Assembly (NCBI GenBank): GCA_938092005.1
Contig: CALKOU010000005.1
Coordinates: forward strand, 1-64,000
Direction: 5' to 3'
Length of the DNA stretch: 64,000 nucleotides
DNA from: an uncultured Flavobacteriaceae bacterium
GTDB lineage: Bacteria > Bacteroidota > Bacteroidia > Flavobacteriales > Flavobacteriaceae
Each line of letters begins with the position of its first letter. Within the stretch, counting starts at the first letter, position 1. Under the pieces are notes generated by a model. It saw only the letters and a program-made list of their open reading frames with translations. It was not told the origin of the DNA and did no database searches. Below are positions 8,484 through 17,504 of the stretch, in pieces. A program made the position numbers and the translations under genes.

Positions 8484-9804
8484 ACTCCATCTTTTTCTAT
8501 TGCTTATATGCGCCCCTTTTCTTCCTGCACAACAGTTAGACTTAGACGGCGCCATTCTGCTTGCAAAAACAAACAACCGTACGCTTCAAAACTCCAGCAA
8601 GGATATCCAAATAGCGAAACAAAAGCGTTGGGAAACTATTGCGATTGGATTGCCACAGGTTTCCTTATCGGCTGGATATATGAATGCGTTAAAACAAGCT
8701 ACTACTGTGGTTCCTTCCGAAACTTTTGGTGGGCAGCCCGGCGAGTTTGCCGAATTACTTTTTGGTACTACGCAAAGTGCAAACGCTGGATTGCGTTTGG
8801 AGCAGCTCATTTTTGATGGCTCGTATTTGGTAGGGCTACAAGCTTCTGAAGTGTATTTGCGCATATCTGAACAAGCATATGCGAAAACTGAACAAGTTAT
8901 AACGCAAGCAACCGTAGATGCGTATATAAATGCACTTTTGGCTAAAGCACAAATAACTGTTTTGGAACAAAATCTTGAAGCGGCACAGCAAAATCTTAAT
9001 GAGATCAAAGTCATTTTTGAAAATGGTTTGACTGAAGAAGAGACGATGCAGCAGTTACAACTTATTGTGTCCTCTTTAAAAAGTTCGCTGAACTACACCA
9101 AACAAATGGCAAGGGTAGCAAAAAACGTATTGCGTTTTGTGCTGGGGATGGAATTCGATGCCCCACTAACGCTTAGCAGCACGCTTGAAGGGCTTGCGTT
9201 GCAACAACAAAGTGAGAATAGCAATTCGCTATCGCTCAATGAAAATATTGACTATCAAATTGCGCAAAACGACATCCGCTCAAAAGAGCTTTTGCTCAAG
9301 CTTGAACGATTCAAATCGCTGCCTAAAATTACTGCATTCCTCAGTGGTGGTTATGATGGATACAACCAAAGTTTTGAGTTTACACAACCCGAGCAAGATT
9401 GGTTTGGCAGGGCAAGTTTTGGGCTTAATCTAAGTATTCCTGTATTTAGTAGTTTTCTATCTCAAGCAAAAAAACAGCAAGCAAAACTTGCCTTAGAACA
9501 GTCAAAAAATGAAGCCGCCGATGTTGCACAAGAACTCTTGTTGGAAGAAAGCAGACTTCGAAGTGAGGTGCAATTCAATTTGGAAAACCTGCAAACTACA
9601 GCCACAAATTTGGCTCTAGCAACTTCTATAGAGCAAAAAAATCAACTCAAGTTTAAAGAGGGCTTAGTGTCTGGCTTTACATTACGCCAAGCGCAAACCC
9701 AACTTTACGACGCACAAAACGACTACCTAACTGCGATGCAACAACTCGTTGTTTCCAAAACTTCATTATCCCTTTTACTAAACCCTGTAACTTCAAAAAA
9801 ATGA
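8470..9804 (+). CDS. TolC family outer-membrane efflux protein
   Basis: Outer-membrane channel of a tripartite efflux pump, about 444 residues. A signal peptide (LHLFLLLICAPFLPAQQ) is followed by the two-repeat alpha-helical OEP pattern, with long helices rich in A, Q, L and E. ATG at 8470 or 8476 could start it; both overlap the tetR stop and I cannot separate them. The gene ends in ATGA overlap with the adaptor gene, so expression is coupled. Confidence 0.92.
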   Translation: MHMTRLHLFLLLICAPFLPAQQLDLDGAILLAKTNNRTLQNSSKDIQIAKQKRWETIAIGLPQVSLSAGYMNALKQATTVVPSETFGGQPGEFAELLFGTTQSANAGLRLEQLIFDGSYLVGLQASEVYLRISEQAYAKTEQVITQATVDAYINALLAKAQITVLEQNLEAAQQNLNEIKVIFENGLTEEETMQQLQLIVSSLKSSLNYTKQMARVAKNVLRFVLGMEFDAPLTLSSTLEGLALQQQSENSNSLSLNENIDYQIAQNDIRSKELLLKLERFKSLPKITAFLSGGYDGYNQSFEFTQPEQDWFGRASFGLNLSIPVFSSFLSQAKKQQAKLALEQSKNEAADVAQELLLEESRLRSEVQFNLENLQTTATNLALATSIEQKNQLKFKEGLVSGFTLRQAQTQLYDAQNDYLTAMQQLVVSKTSLSLLLNPVTSKK

Positions 9805-10955
9805 AAAAGAGTATCCTATTCACGCTAATTTTTGGCCTTATTTTGGCATGTAGCCCTACTGAAAAGCCAGACACGCAATCGCTAATTGACCAACAAAATG
9901 TAACGGGTTTACGTGAACGTCAAGCTGAGTTGGTGAGCCAAAACAATACGATTAAAGCAGAATTAAATCGTGTCATGCAGGCCATTGATAAATATGATAA
10001 AACCAAAAAGAAATCGTTGGTTACTGTGTTCGACGTTGAAGAAACATCTTTTGCGCACAAAGTAGTGCTACAAGGGGTAGTAAAAACCGACCAAAATTTA
10101 GTGCTAAATGCCGAATTTATGGGTGCAGTAAAAGCAATTCATGTGAAAGAAGGCCAACAAGTTAAAAAGGGAGATTTACTCGTTTCCATTGATGACGGTG
10201 GGTTAGCACAAAATGCAGCACTTCAAAAAGTGCAATTGGATTTGGCTAAAACCTTGTTTGAGCGTCAAGAGCGCTTGTGGAAACAAAATATCGGTTCGGA
10301 AATAGAATACTTGCAGGCCAAAACAGCTTATAAAAGCCAACAAAAAGGCTATGAACAGCTACTGCAACAGTTAAGTAAATCCAACTTATACGCCCCTTTC
10401 TCAGGTCGTATAGATGATGTTATTTCAGAAGTTGGTCAACTGGTTTCTCCAGGCATTCATCCACTTCTAAGACTGGTTAACTTAAGTAGCATGTATGTGG
10501 AAGTAGATGTGCCTGAACGTTATTTCCCAAATATTAATAAAGGAACAATTGCAGCAGTTGAAATTCCCGTTTTAAATCATATATACAACAGTAATGTACT
10601 GCATAAAGGAACGCATATCAGTACAGGAAATCGAACGTTTAAAATTTCAATTGCAGCCGACAAATCAATCGAACTTGCACCTAATTTGATAACAACGGTG
10701 CGTTTGGTAGATTATCAAAACCCAAATGCCATTGCAATTCCGCTTGAGGTAATTTCTGAAAATTTTTCTGGAGAACAATACGTGTATGTGGTAAATGAAA
10801 GCAACAAAGCAGAAAAACGCTTTATCAAAACAGGTCTTGTTGAGGGCGATGTTGTTGAAGTGTTAGAAGGTCTACGCACATCAGACCGCGTGATTGATGA
10901 AGGCGCTCGCTTGGTAAAAGAAAATGAAAACGTACAGATTACAAACGCATTATGA
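9801..10955 (+). CDS. RND efflux periplasmic adaptor (MFP) lipoprotein
   Basis: HlyD/AcrA-type adaptor that bridges the RND pump and the TolC channel, 384 residues. The lipobox is ILAC followed by SPTEKP, so it should be lipidated. A helical hairpin lies around residues 30-70 and again near 140-190. The lipoyl-like domain carries MGAVKAIHVKEGQQVKKGD. ATGA overlaps on both sides link it to tolC and the pump. No metal-binding tail is seen, so an organic substrate is more likely than a metal, but this is inference. Confidence 0.92.
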   Translation: MKKSILFTLIFGLILACSPTEKPDTQSLIDQQNVTGLRERQAELVSQNNTIKAELNRVMQAIDKYDKTKKKSLVTVFDVEETSFAHKVVLQGVVKTDQNLVLNAEFMGAVKAIHVKEGQQVKKGDLLVSIDDGGLAQNAALQKVQLDLAKTLFERQERLWKQNIGSEIEYLQAKTAYKSQQKGYEQLLQQLSKSNLYAPFSGRIDDVISEVGQLVSPGIHPLLRLVNLSSMYVEVDVPERYFPNINKGTIAAVEIPVLNHIYNSNVLHKGTHISTGNRTFKISIAADKSIELAPNLITTVRLVDYQNPNAIAIPLEVISENFSGEQYVYVVNESNKAEKRFIKTGLVEGDVVEVLEGLRTSDRVIDEGARLVKENENVQITNAL

Positions 10956-13900
10956 GTTTAGAAAACAAATCCAATAAAACGTTTGGTCTTTCGGTTTGGG
11001 CCATTCGTAACAGCACCATTATTTATGTGCTTATGGGAATATTTCTCATTTTGGGTGGGTCTGCATACGTGAATATGCCCCGTGAAAATTTTCCAGAAAT
11101 TACCGAAACTACTATTTTTATAAGTACGCCCTATCCAGGAAATACAGCACAAGATATTGAGCGTTTTGTTACCGACCCTATCGAAGATGGTATTAAGGGC
11201 ATTAGCAACATTTCTGAAGTCACGTCAACTTCACAAGACGATTACTCGCTAGTTTCTATTGAATTTGATGAGGATATTCCCGTTGATTTAGCAAAGCAAA
11301 AAGTTAAAGACGAAGTGGATGCCGTTAAGGCCTCCGAAGACTGGCCTACGTTTAATAACGCCAAGCTTGAACCAACTGTTTTTAATCTGAATTTTTCTGA
11401 GGAAATGCCCATTTTGAATGTAAGTATTCAAGGAGATTACCCTATTGACAAGTTGAAAGCCTACGGTGAAATCCTAGAGGAACGTATTGAACGACTTAAC
11501 GAAATCAAATCAGTTGATATTCGCGGAGCACAAGCCAAAGAAGTTGAGGTTGCGGTAGATACACGTAAAATGATGGCTTCGCAAGTGAGCTTTAACGATG
11601 TGGTGCAAAGCATTGCGAACGAAAACATGACGGTTTCTGCAGGAAGCATGCGTAGCGGCGGACAACGAAGAAGCATTCGTATTGTAGGTGAAATTAGCAC
11701 CCCCAAAGATTTAGAAGCATTTGTAGTGACCAACGAAAAGGGAACCGTATCGCTGGGCGAAATCGCAACAATCTCTTTTAAAGATCAAGAAACTACCAGT
11801 TATGCCCGTGATTTCGGGACCTCAACCGTAATGTTAGATGTAAAAAAGCGAGGCGGTAAAAATTTAATTCAAGCAGCTACGAGTATTAGAGAAATTGTGT
11901 TGAACGCCAAAGCCAATGATTTCCCCGAAGACCTTACCGTAACGATTTCCAACGATATGTCTTCGCTTACCCTAAATCAGGTAAACGACTTGGTAAATAA
12001 TATTTTGTTTGGGGTATTGTTAGTCGTGACCGTACTAACCTTTTTCTTAGGGTTTCGCAACGCATTGTTTGTTGGATTTGCCATTCCGATGTCTATGTTT
12101 ATTTCGTTTGTGATTTTACAAACACTAGGCTACACCATGAACACCATGGTGCTTTTTGCACTCGTTATGGGACTTGGTATGCTTGTCGATAATGGTATAG
12201 TAGTAGTCGAAAACGTATACCGCCTAATCGAAAAAGAAGGACTTAGCAGAGTAGAGGCCGCCAAAAAAGGGGTAAGTGAAATTGCCTATCCCATTATCAT
12301 CTCTACGGCAACTACTGTTGCCGCCTTTATTCCTCTAGGTTTTTGGCCTGGTATTATGGGGCAGTTTATGATTTATTTTCCAATTACGCTATCTATTGTT
12401 TTGGGATCGTCGTTGTTTGTTGCGCTTCTATTCAACTCCATGTTGGTATCTAAGTTTATGAACGTTGAGGAAAAAAACCTATCGGTTAAAAAACTTATCC
12501 GATTGAGTATTGTTCTTATTTCTTTGGGAACTTTCTTTATGGTGATTTCGCCTGCTACACGTGGATTAGGGAGTTTCCTTATAACGCTTATGGCCTTATT
12601 CTGGCTCTATCGTTATGTTGTTAAAGGACTAGCCAATTCGTTTCAGCAATTCTTCTTAAACAACTTAGAGCGGGGCTACGAAAAACTCTTGCAGTTTGCC
12701 ATGCGTGGGTGGCGTGCATATGCGTTTGTTTTTGGAACCATCGGGCTTTTGTTTACTTCTTTTATTTTGGTAGGCGTTGCCAGTCCAAAAGTGGAGTTTT
12801 TTCCCGATAACGAACCCAGCCAAATTATTGTTTATATCGAATATCCGCAAGGAACAGACATTGTTAAGACCAATGCTATCACAAAGGAAATAGAGCAAGT
12901 TGTGATTAAGACCGTGAGTACGGAAAAATACATGGACAACGGCAAAAACTTTATGGTAGAGTCGTTGGTTTCGCAAGTAGGTTCTGGTGCTGGAAATCCA
13001 CAAACCGATGGCGGCTCGCAAGCCGAAATGCCGCATCGCGGAAAAATTACAGCCACCATGCGCGAATACAAATACCGCCGTGGTTTATCAAGCGAAGAAC
13101 TTAGAAGTGAAGTGCAACAAGCGCTTCGAGGAAAATTTTCGGGAGTGAGTATTTCGGTAGAAAAAGATGCAAATGGACCACCCGTTGGATACCCCGTAAA
13201 TATTGAAATTTCAGGGGAAGATTACAATGAATTAATTCAAGCTGCCAACGATGTTCGTAGTTATATCATCAAAGAAAATATTCCGGGGATTGAGGAACTT
13301 AAAGTAGATGTGAACCGCAACAAACCAAGCATGGAAGTTGTTGTTGATAGACGAAAAGCCGGAAGCTTGGGTGTAAGTGCGGGACAAGTTGGTTTTCAAT
13401 TAAGAAGGGCACTGTTTGGAGAAAAGGCAGGCGTTTACAAAAATGATGGCGAAGACTACGATATTAATGTGCGTTTTCAAGAATCTGATCGATACAATCC
13501 CTCTCCACTTTTTAATCAAAATATCACCTTTCGTGATATGGCTTCGGGGAGAATAAAAAACGTTCCTATTTCTGCAATAGTTAAACGCAAAAATGTGGCA
13601 GGATATAGTGCCATCAAACACAAAAATTTGCGTCGTGTGGTTACGGTTTACTCCGCAATATTACCAGGATACAACGCCAATGAAATTGTAAGTCAAATCC
13701 AAACCCAAATGCAAGGATTTGAAATGCCAACCGGTACAAGCTACGCCTTTACAGGAGAAATTGCAGAGCAAGAAGAAAATATGCGTTTTTTGTCTCGTGC
13801 ACTTGGCTTTGCCATTCTTTTAATCATGCTATTATTGGTCTTTCAATTTAACTCCGTCAGTAAACCTTTGATTATCCTCTTTTCTATTTTTATGAGTTTT

Positions 13901-14389
13901 ACAGGCGTAATGCTCGGATTGGTATTCTTTAATATGACGTTTGTGATCATCATGACCATGATGGGGATTATTTCCCTTGCCGGAATTGTAGTGAACAACA
14001 GCGTCGTATTGCTTGACTACACCCAACTTTTGCTTGATAGAAAACGAGATGAATTAGGAATCGAAAATGACGATTTGCTTCCTAGGGTAGATATTTTTAA
14101 TGCCATTGTTGCTGGTGGAAAAGCACGACTCAGACCTGTATTGCTAACGGCCATTACCACCGTACTCGGTCTTATCCCACTTGCCATTGGACTAAACATT
14201 AACTTCTTTAGCCTATTTGCTTCAGGGGACCCACAAATTTATTTTGGCGGAGAAAATGTAATTTTCTGGGGACCATTGGCGTGGACGGTTATTTTCGGGC
14301 TTACGTTTGCTACGTTCCTAACACTAATTATCGTGCCGGTCACATTTTTCCTAAGCAAACGGGCTGCTATCAGACTCAAAAAAATTTAA
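10952..14389 (+). CDS. RND efflux transporter permease subunit
   Basis: Proton-driven inner-membrane pump, 1145 residues. It has the twelve-helix RND plan with two large periplasmic loops. Conserved blocks include PRENFPEI near the start and LVDNGIVVVENVYRL in helix 4. The usual Asp-Asp pair of helix 4 is Asp413-Asn414 here (12188-12193), a known variant in divergent RND groups. Two extra hydrophobic segments (about residues 515-555) sit between the halves, making it longer than AcrB. The stop TAA shares the sequence TTAA with the stop of the convergent gene. Substrate unknown. Confidence 0.93.
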   Translation: MSLENKSNKTFGLSVWAIRNSTIIYVLMGIFLILGGSAYVNMPRENFPEITETTIFISTPYPGNTAQDIERFVTDPIEDGIKGISNISEVTSTSQDDYSLVSIEFDEDIPVDLAKQKVKDEVDAVKASEDWPTFNNAKLEPTVFNLNFSEEMPILNVSIQGDYPIDKLKAYGEILEERIERLNEIKSVDIRGAQAKEVEVAVDTRKMMASQVSFNDVVQSIANENMTVSAGSMRSGGQRRSIRIVGEISTPKDLEAFVVTNEKGTVSLGEIATISFKDQETTSYARDFGTSTVMLDVKKRGGKNLIQAATSIREIVLNAKANDFPEDLTVTISNDMSSLTLNQVNDLVNNILFGVLLVVTVLTFFLGFRNALFVGFAIPMSMFISFVILQTLGYTMNTMVLFALVMGLGMLVDNGIVVVENVYRLIEKEGLSRVEAAKKGVSEIAYPIIISTATTVAAFIPLGFWPGIMGQFMIYFPITLSIVLGSSLFVALLFNSMLVSKFMNVEEKNLSVKKLIRLSIVLISLGTFFMVISPATRGLGSFLITLMALFWLYRYVVKGLANSFQQFFLNNLERGYEKLLQFAMRGWRAYAFVFGTIGLLFTSFILVGVASPKVEFFPDNEPSQIIVYIEYPQGTDIVKTNAITKEIEQVVIKTVSTEKYMDNGKNFMVESLVSQVGSGAGNPQTDGGSQAEMPHRGKITATMREYKYRRGLSSEELRSEVQQALRGKFSGVSISVEKDANGPPVGYPVNIEISGEDYNELIQAANDVRSYIIKENIPGIEELKVDVNRNKPSMEVVVDRRKAGSLGVSAGQVGFQLRRALFGEKAGVYKNDGEDYDINVRFQESDRYNPSPLFNQNITFRDMASGRIKNVPISAIVKRKNVAGYSAIKHKNLRRVVTVYSAILPGYNANEIVSQIQTQMQGFEMPTGTSYAFTGEIAEQEENMRFLSRALGFAILLIMLLLVFQFNSVSKPLIILFSIFMSFTGVMLGLVFFNMTFVIIMTMMGIISLAGIVVNNSVVLLDYTQLLLDRKRDELGIENDDLLPRVDIFNAIVAGGKARLRPVLLTAITTVLGLIPLAIGLNINFFSLFASGDPQIYFGGENVIFWGPLAWTVIFGLTFATFLTLIIVPVTFFLSKRAAIRLKKI

Positions 14390-14751
14390 TTTCTAGAAGA
14401 GGTCAATACTTTCTTTCTTCTAGAAGTCAGGACGTCTAAGTTTTCAGAAAATGAAGGGTGATTGTTATTATATGTTACGCGAACTAGTTCGCCATTGACC
14501 CATAATAGCCAATCGCCTTCTTTTTTACCGTCTTTATAAACGCCTAGTGCCGTTATTTTGCCGTCAGTGTCGTATTGTTCCCAAAGTCCGTGATGCACAC
14601 CATCACGCTGAGTTCCAATTTGAGATATCTTACCATTGTCATGATATTCAATTACTTGAATTAGTTTTACGACATTATCATATTCAATTTTATGTTCTTG
14701 TCCGTAAACAAAAATCCCTGTAGTAAGTACTAAAAAAATGAAATTTTTCAT
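14386..14751 (-). CDS. Secreted MORN/YwqK-like repeat protein
   Basis: A 121-residue protein with a signal peptide (MKNFIFLVLTTGIFVYGQ) and MORN-variant repeats of the YwqK type: EYHDNGKISQIGTQRDGVHHG, LWEQYDTDGKITALGVYKDGKKEG and DWLLWVNG. Such proteins are common in Bacteroidota, often as multicopy surface or periplasmic proteins. The 'antitoxin' label used for YwqK relatives has no support here, since no toxin gene is adjacent. Its stop overlaps that of the RND pump. A TATATTTG box lies 34 bases before its ATG. Confidence 0.75.
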   Translation of the reverse strand: MKNFIFLVLTTGIFVYGQEHKIEYDNVVKLIQVIEYHDNGKISQIGTQRDGVHHGLWEQYDTDGKITALGVYKDGKKEGDWLLWVNGELVRVTYNNNHPSFSENLDVLTSRRKKVLTSSRN

Positions 14752-14785
14752 GTTTAAAATTTTAATTATGTAGGTTTTAACACAT

Positions 14786-14793
14786 CAAATATA
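14786..14793 (-). promoter_or_regulatory. -7 box TATATTTG before the YwqK-like gene
   Basis: TATATTTG on the minus strand, 34 bases before the ATG at 14751. The intervening A/T-rich leader (TTTAAAATTTTAATT type) is typical of Bacteroidota initiation regions. Confidence 0.55.
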
Positions 14794-14902
14794 CAAAAAA
14801 TTTACAATTCCTTAACATTAACTTAACATTGGGGTCGGTTTACAAGGAGTTTTCGATTGATTAATCGGCTCTATTTTAAGTCGTAATTCACGAATTAGTC
14901 CC

Positions 14903-14910
14903 TATTTTTG
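14903..14910 (+). promoter_or_regulatory. -7 box TATTTTTG before aspS
   Basis: TATTTTTG ends 15 bases before the aspS ATG at 14926. The in-frame TTG at 14908 is part of this box and is therefore not a start codon. Confidence 0.65.
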
Positions 14911-14925
14911 GAAAAATTTTTAACC

Positions 14926-16683
14926 ATGTACAGAAGTCATCACTGCGGAGCACTAACGGCAGCACATATTGGAACCGAAGTTCAACTTGCGGGTTGGGTT
15001 GCCAAAACACGCGACAAAGGCTTTATGTTATGGATGGATCTTAGAGATCGCTATGGGATTACCCAATTGGTCTTGGACGAAGAGCGTTCTGATTCCAAAC
15101 TGCTGGAAGCAGCTAAGCGCATCGGTAGAGAAACCGTAATTCAAGTTTCAGGAACTGTCTTAGAACGCGAAGCAAAAAACCCAAACATGCCTACAGGCGA
15201 TATTGAGATTTTAGTTACTTCAATTGATGTATTGAGTCCAGCGCAAACGCCGCCCTTTACCATTGAAGACAACACAGACGGCGGTGAAGATTTACGCATG
15301 AAATACCGCTATCTGGACATTCGTCGGAATCCTGTACAACAAAGTTTATTGTTTCGTTCCAAGGTGGCACTTTTGGTGCGCAACTTTTTGGCAGAACATG
15401 CTTTTGTAGAAGTTGAAACGCCTTATTTGATAAAATCTACTCCCGAAGGTGCACGCGATTTTGTGGTGCCATCCCGTATGAATGAAGGGCAATTTTATGC
15501 ACTTCCCCAATCTCCACAAACCTTTAAGCAACTGCTAATGGTAGGGGGCATGGATAAATACTTTCAAATCGTAAAGTGTTTTAGAGACGAAGACCTCCGC
15601 GCCGACCGTCAACCAGAATTTACACAAATAGACTGCGAATTATCGTTTGTACATCAAAATGATATCATGGCATGTTTTGAGTCGCTTCTTGCTTTTTTAC
15701 TAGAAGAGATTCACGGCATTACGCCTAAGCCCTTCCCTGTAATATCCTATCAAGACGCCATAAAAACCTATGGAAACGACAAGCCGGATATTCGTTTTGG
15801 CATGACGTTTACTGAGCTTAACGACCTGGCGCAAAACAAAGGCTTTCAGGTGTTTGATGCGCAAGAATTAGTAGTGGGTATTGCTGTTCCTAATGCAGCA
15901 TCATGGTCTAGAAAACAAATTGACGCATGGATTAATTGGGTAAAACGACCACAAGTTGGCGCTAACGGATTGGTTTGGGTCAAATGCAACGAAGACGGCA
16001 CATTCAAATCGTCGGTAGATAAGTTTTTTGACGCAGATGCCCTCACTAATTGGGCTACAGCCTGTGAAGCAAAACCCGGAGATCTAATCCTCGTCATGGC
16101 AGGCGAAACCAACAAAACAAGAACGCAATTAAGTGCACTTCGTATGGCACTTGCCGAAGAACTAGGACTTCGTAAATCAAATGAATTTGCACCGCTTTGG
16201 GTCGTGGACTTTCCGCTGTTTGAGAAAGATGAAGAAACGGGAGCTTTACACGCCATGCACCACCCGTTTACCGCGCCAAAACCCGAGCACCTCGAAAAGC
16301 TGGAAAGCGATCCAACTGCTGTTGTAGCACAAGCCTATGATTTGGTACTAAACGGAAACGAAATTGGTGGTGGTTCTATTCGTATTCACGACAGAAGCAC
16401 CCAAGAAAAAATGCTCTCCCTGCTTGGGTTTAGCGACGACGAAGCCAAAGCACAATTTGGCTTTTTGATGGATGCCTTTACCTATGGTGCGCCTCCACAC
16501 GGAGGTATTGCCTTAGGCTTTGATCGTTTGGTAGCCATTTTGGACGGCAAAGAAACCATTCGTGACTACATTGCATTCCCTAAAAACAACAGCGGTCGTG
16601 ATGTGATGATTGATGCGCCGGCACCGCTTGATAACGAGCAATTGGATGAGTTATCGTTACGTGTTACACCTAAATCCGAGTAA
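14926..16683 (+). CDS. aspS: Aspartyl-tRNA synthetase
   Basis: Class II aminoacyl-tRNA synthetase that charges tRNA-Asp, 585 residues from the ATG at 14926. The N-terminal OB fold binds the anticodon. Motif 2 ([18 protein letters not shown]) and motif 3 (GIALGFDRL) are intact, and the GAD insertion domain of bacterial-type AspRS lies between them. [10 protein letters not shown] is the motif 1 region. Length is normal. Whether it also charges tRNA-Asn cannot be told from sequence; no gatCAB genes are in view. Confidence 0.96.
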   Translation: MYRSHHCGALTAAHIGTEVQLAGWVAKTRDKGFMLWMDLRDRYGITQLVLDEERSDSKLLEAAKRIGRETVIQVSGTVLEREAKNPNMPTGDIEILVTSIDVLSPAQTPPFTIEDNTDGGEDLRMKYRYLDIRRNPVQQSLLFRSKVALLVRNFLAEHAFVEVETPYLIKSTPEGARDFVVPSRMNEGQFYALPQSPQTFKQLLMVGGMDKYFQIVKCFRDEDLRADRQPEFTQIDCELSFVHQNDIMACFESLLAFLLEEIHGITPKPFPVISYQDAIKTYGNDKPDIRFGMTFTELNDLAQNKGFQVFDAQELVVGIAVPNAASWSRKQIDAWINWVKRPQVGANGLVWVKCNEDGTFKSSVDKFFDADALTNWATACEAKPGDLILVMAGETNKTRTQLSALRMALAEELGLRKSNEFAPLWVVDFPLFEKDEETGALHAMHHPFTAPKPEHLEKLESDPTAVVAQAYDLVLNGNEIGGGSIRIHDRSTQEKMLSLLGFSDDEAKAQFGFLMDAFTYGAPPHGGIALGFDRLVAILDGKETIRDYIAFPKNNSGRDVMIDAPAPLDNEQLDELSLRVTPKSE

Positions 16684-16684
16684 T

Positions 16685-16942
16685 ATGAAATGGTTTTTAC
16701 GGCTTCTTTTTGTAGGAGTTATTGGCAATATTATTATCGGTTACGTAATCCGTCAAGACGATATGGCGTTGGGCGAAAAATGGATTGGCCTATCTGTAGC
16801 TGCGGGTTTCTTTATCTATATGCCCATTTTTTTGGTACACCGTTGGAAAGGAAAACAACTTAAAGACTACACCCTTTCACCAGAAAATCTTAAAAAGATG
16901 AAGGAAACGCTGGAGCCAGAAAAAAGGAGGAAGAAGTCCTAA
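16685..16942 (+). CDS. Small two-helix membrane protein
   Basis: An 85-residue protein starting one base after the aspS stop, so it is co-transcribed with aspS. It has two membrane helices (WFLRLLFVGVIGNIIIGYVI and GLSVAAGFFIYMPIFLVH) and a basic, helical tail with KKMKETLEPEKRRKKS. I do not recognise a named family or function. An upstream in-frame ATG lies inside aspS and is less likely to be used. Confidence 0.7.
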   Translation: MKWFLRLLFVGVIGNIIIGYVIRQDDMALGEKWIGLSVAAGFFIYMPIFLVHRWKGKQLKDYTLSPENLKKMKETLEPEKRRKKS

Positions 16943-16960
16943 GTCCTTTTTTTCGCTCGC

Positions 16961-16990
16961 TGACCTGCCCGAAGTTCAGGCGGGCGCAAG
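16961..16990. repeat. GC-rich palindromic element (dispersed type)
   Basis: Contains two interleaved inverted repeats: CCTG (16964-16967) with CAGG (16977-16980), and GCCCG (16967-16971) with CGGGC (16981-16985). It is clearly richer in G+C than its surroundings and lies between two convergent genes. The core resembles a short palindrome that I recall as common in Bacteroidota intergenic DNA; copy number in this genome cannot be seen here. Confidence 0.55.
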
Positions 16991-17026
16991 GCTATGTCTT
17001 GTGCCTTATAATAGGTGTGCTTTTGG

Positions 17027-17054
17027 TTGGCACTTCGACAAGCTCAGTGCCCAA
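17027..17054. repeat. Second dispersed palindrome with CTTCGACAAGCTCAGTG core
   Basis: GGCACT (17029-17034) pairs with AGTGCC (17046-17051); flanking TT and AA extend the symmetry with one bulged C. The loop region carries TCGACAAGCTC. This core is like a short element I recall as recurrent between convergent genes in flavobacterial genomes. It lies ten bases beyond the tadA stop and may act as a transcription end or a REP-like site. Confidence 0.6.
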
Positions 17055-17060
17055 GAAAAT

Positions 17061-17504
17061 TTATGCCCGCTTTTCCTTAAAAAACTGCAGCAATAGTTCC
17101 CGTGCCTCATCAGCCATAACGCCCGAAACCACTTCTGTTTTTGGATGCAGCGGTGTTCCGTGTTGGCGGTAGCCGCGTTTGGGATCATCGGCAGCAAAAA
17201 CTACCCTGGAAATTTGACTCCAATACAAGGCGCCTGCACACATGCTGCAAGGTTCAAGGGTTACATAGAGTGTACAACCCTGTAAATATTTACCGCCTAT
17301 GGCATTGGCAGCAGCCGTAATGGCTTGCATTTCGGCATGGGCCGTAACATCGGTAAGGGCTTCGGTAAGGTTGTGTGCCCGAGCAATAATGGTATTATTA
17401 GCTACTACCACGACACCCACAGGCACTTCATCTTTCTCAAGAGCAAGTTGTGCCTCGGCAAGGGCTTTTTTCATAAAAAAAGCATCGCCCCAAACGTTTT
17501 CCAT
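17061..17504 (-). CDS. tadA: tRNA-specific adenosine deaminase TadA
   Basis: Zinc enzyme that changes A34 to inosine in tRNA-Arg(ACG), 147 residues from the ATG at 17504. The active site is HAE at residues 56-58 and PCSMC at 85-89, the exact TadA pattern; the C-terminal helix is present. The ATG overlaps the dgt stop as TAATG, which supports this start over an ATG seven codons earlier. It is the last gene of the dgt-tadA pair. Confidence 0.92.
   Translation of the reverse strand: MENVWGDAFFMKKALAEAQLALEKDEVPVGVVVVANNTIIARAHNLTEALTDVTAHAEMQAITAAANAIGGKYLQGCTLYVTLEPCSMCAGALYWSQISRVVFAADDPKRGYRQHGTPLHPKTEVVSGVMADEARELLLQFFKEKRA

Noticed and set aside
14386-14751. Calling the YwqK-like protein an antitoxin
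   Set aside because: The protein has a signal peptide and MORN-like repeats, and there is no toxin gene beside it. The database label does not apply from what is seen.
14854-14867. Short palindrome CGATT-GATT-AATCG upstream of aspS
   Set aside because: A five-base arm in A/T-rich DNA with no T-run or second copy; too weak to call a regulatory site or T-box-like element.
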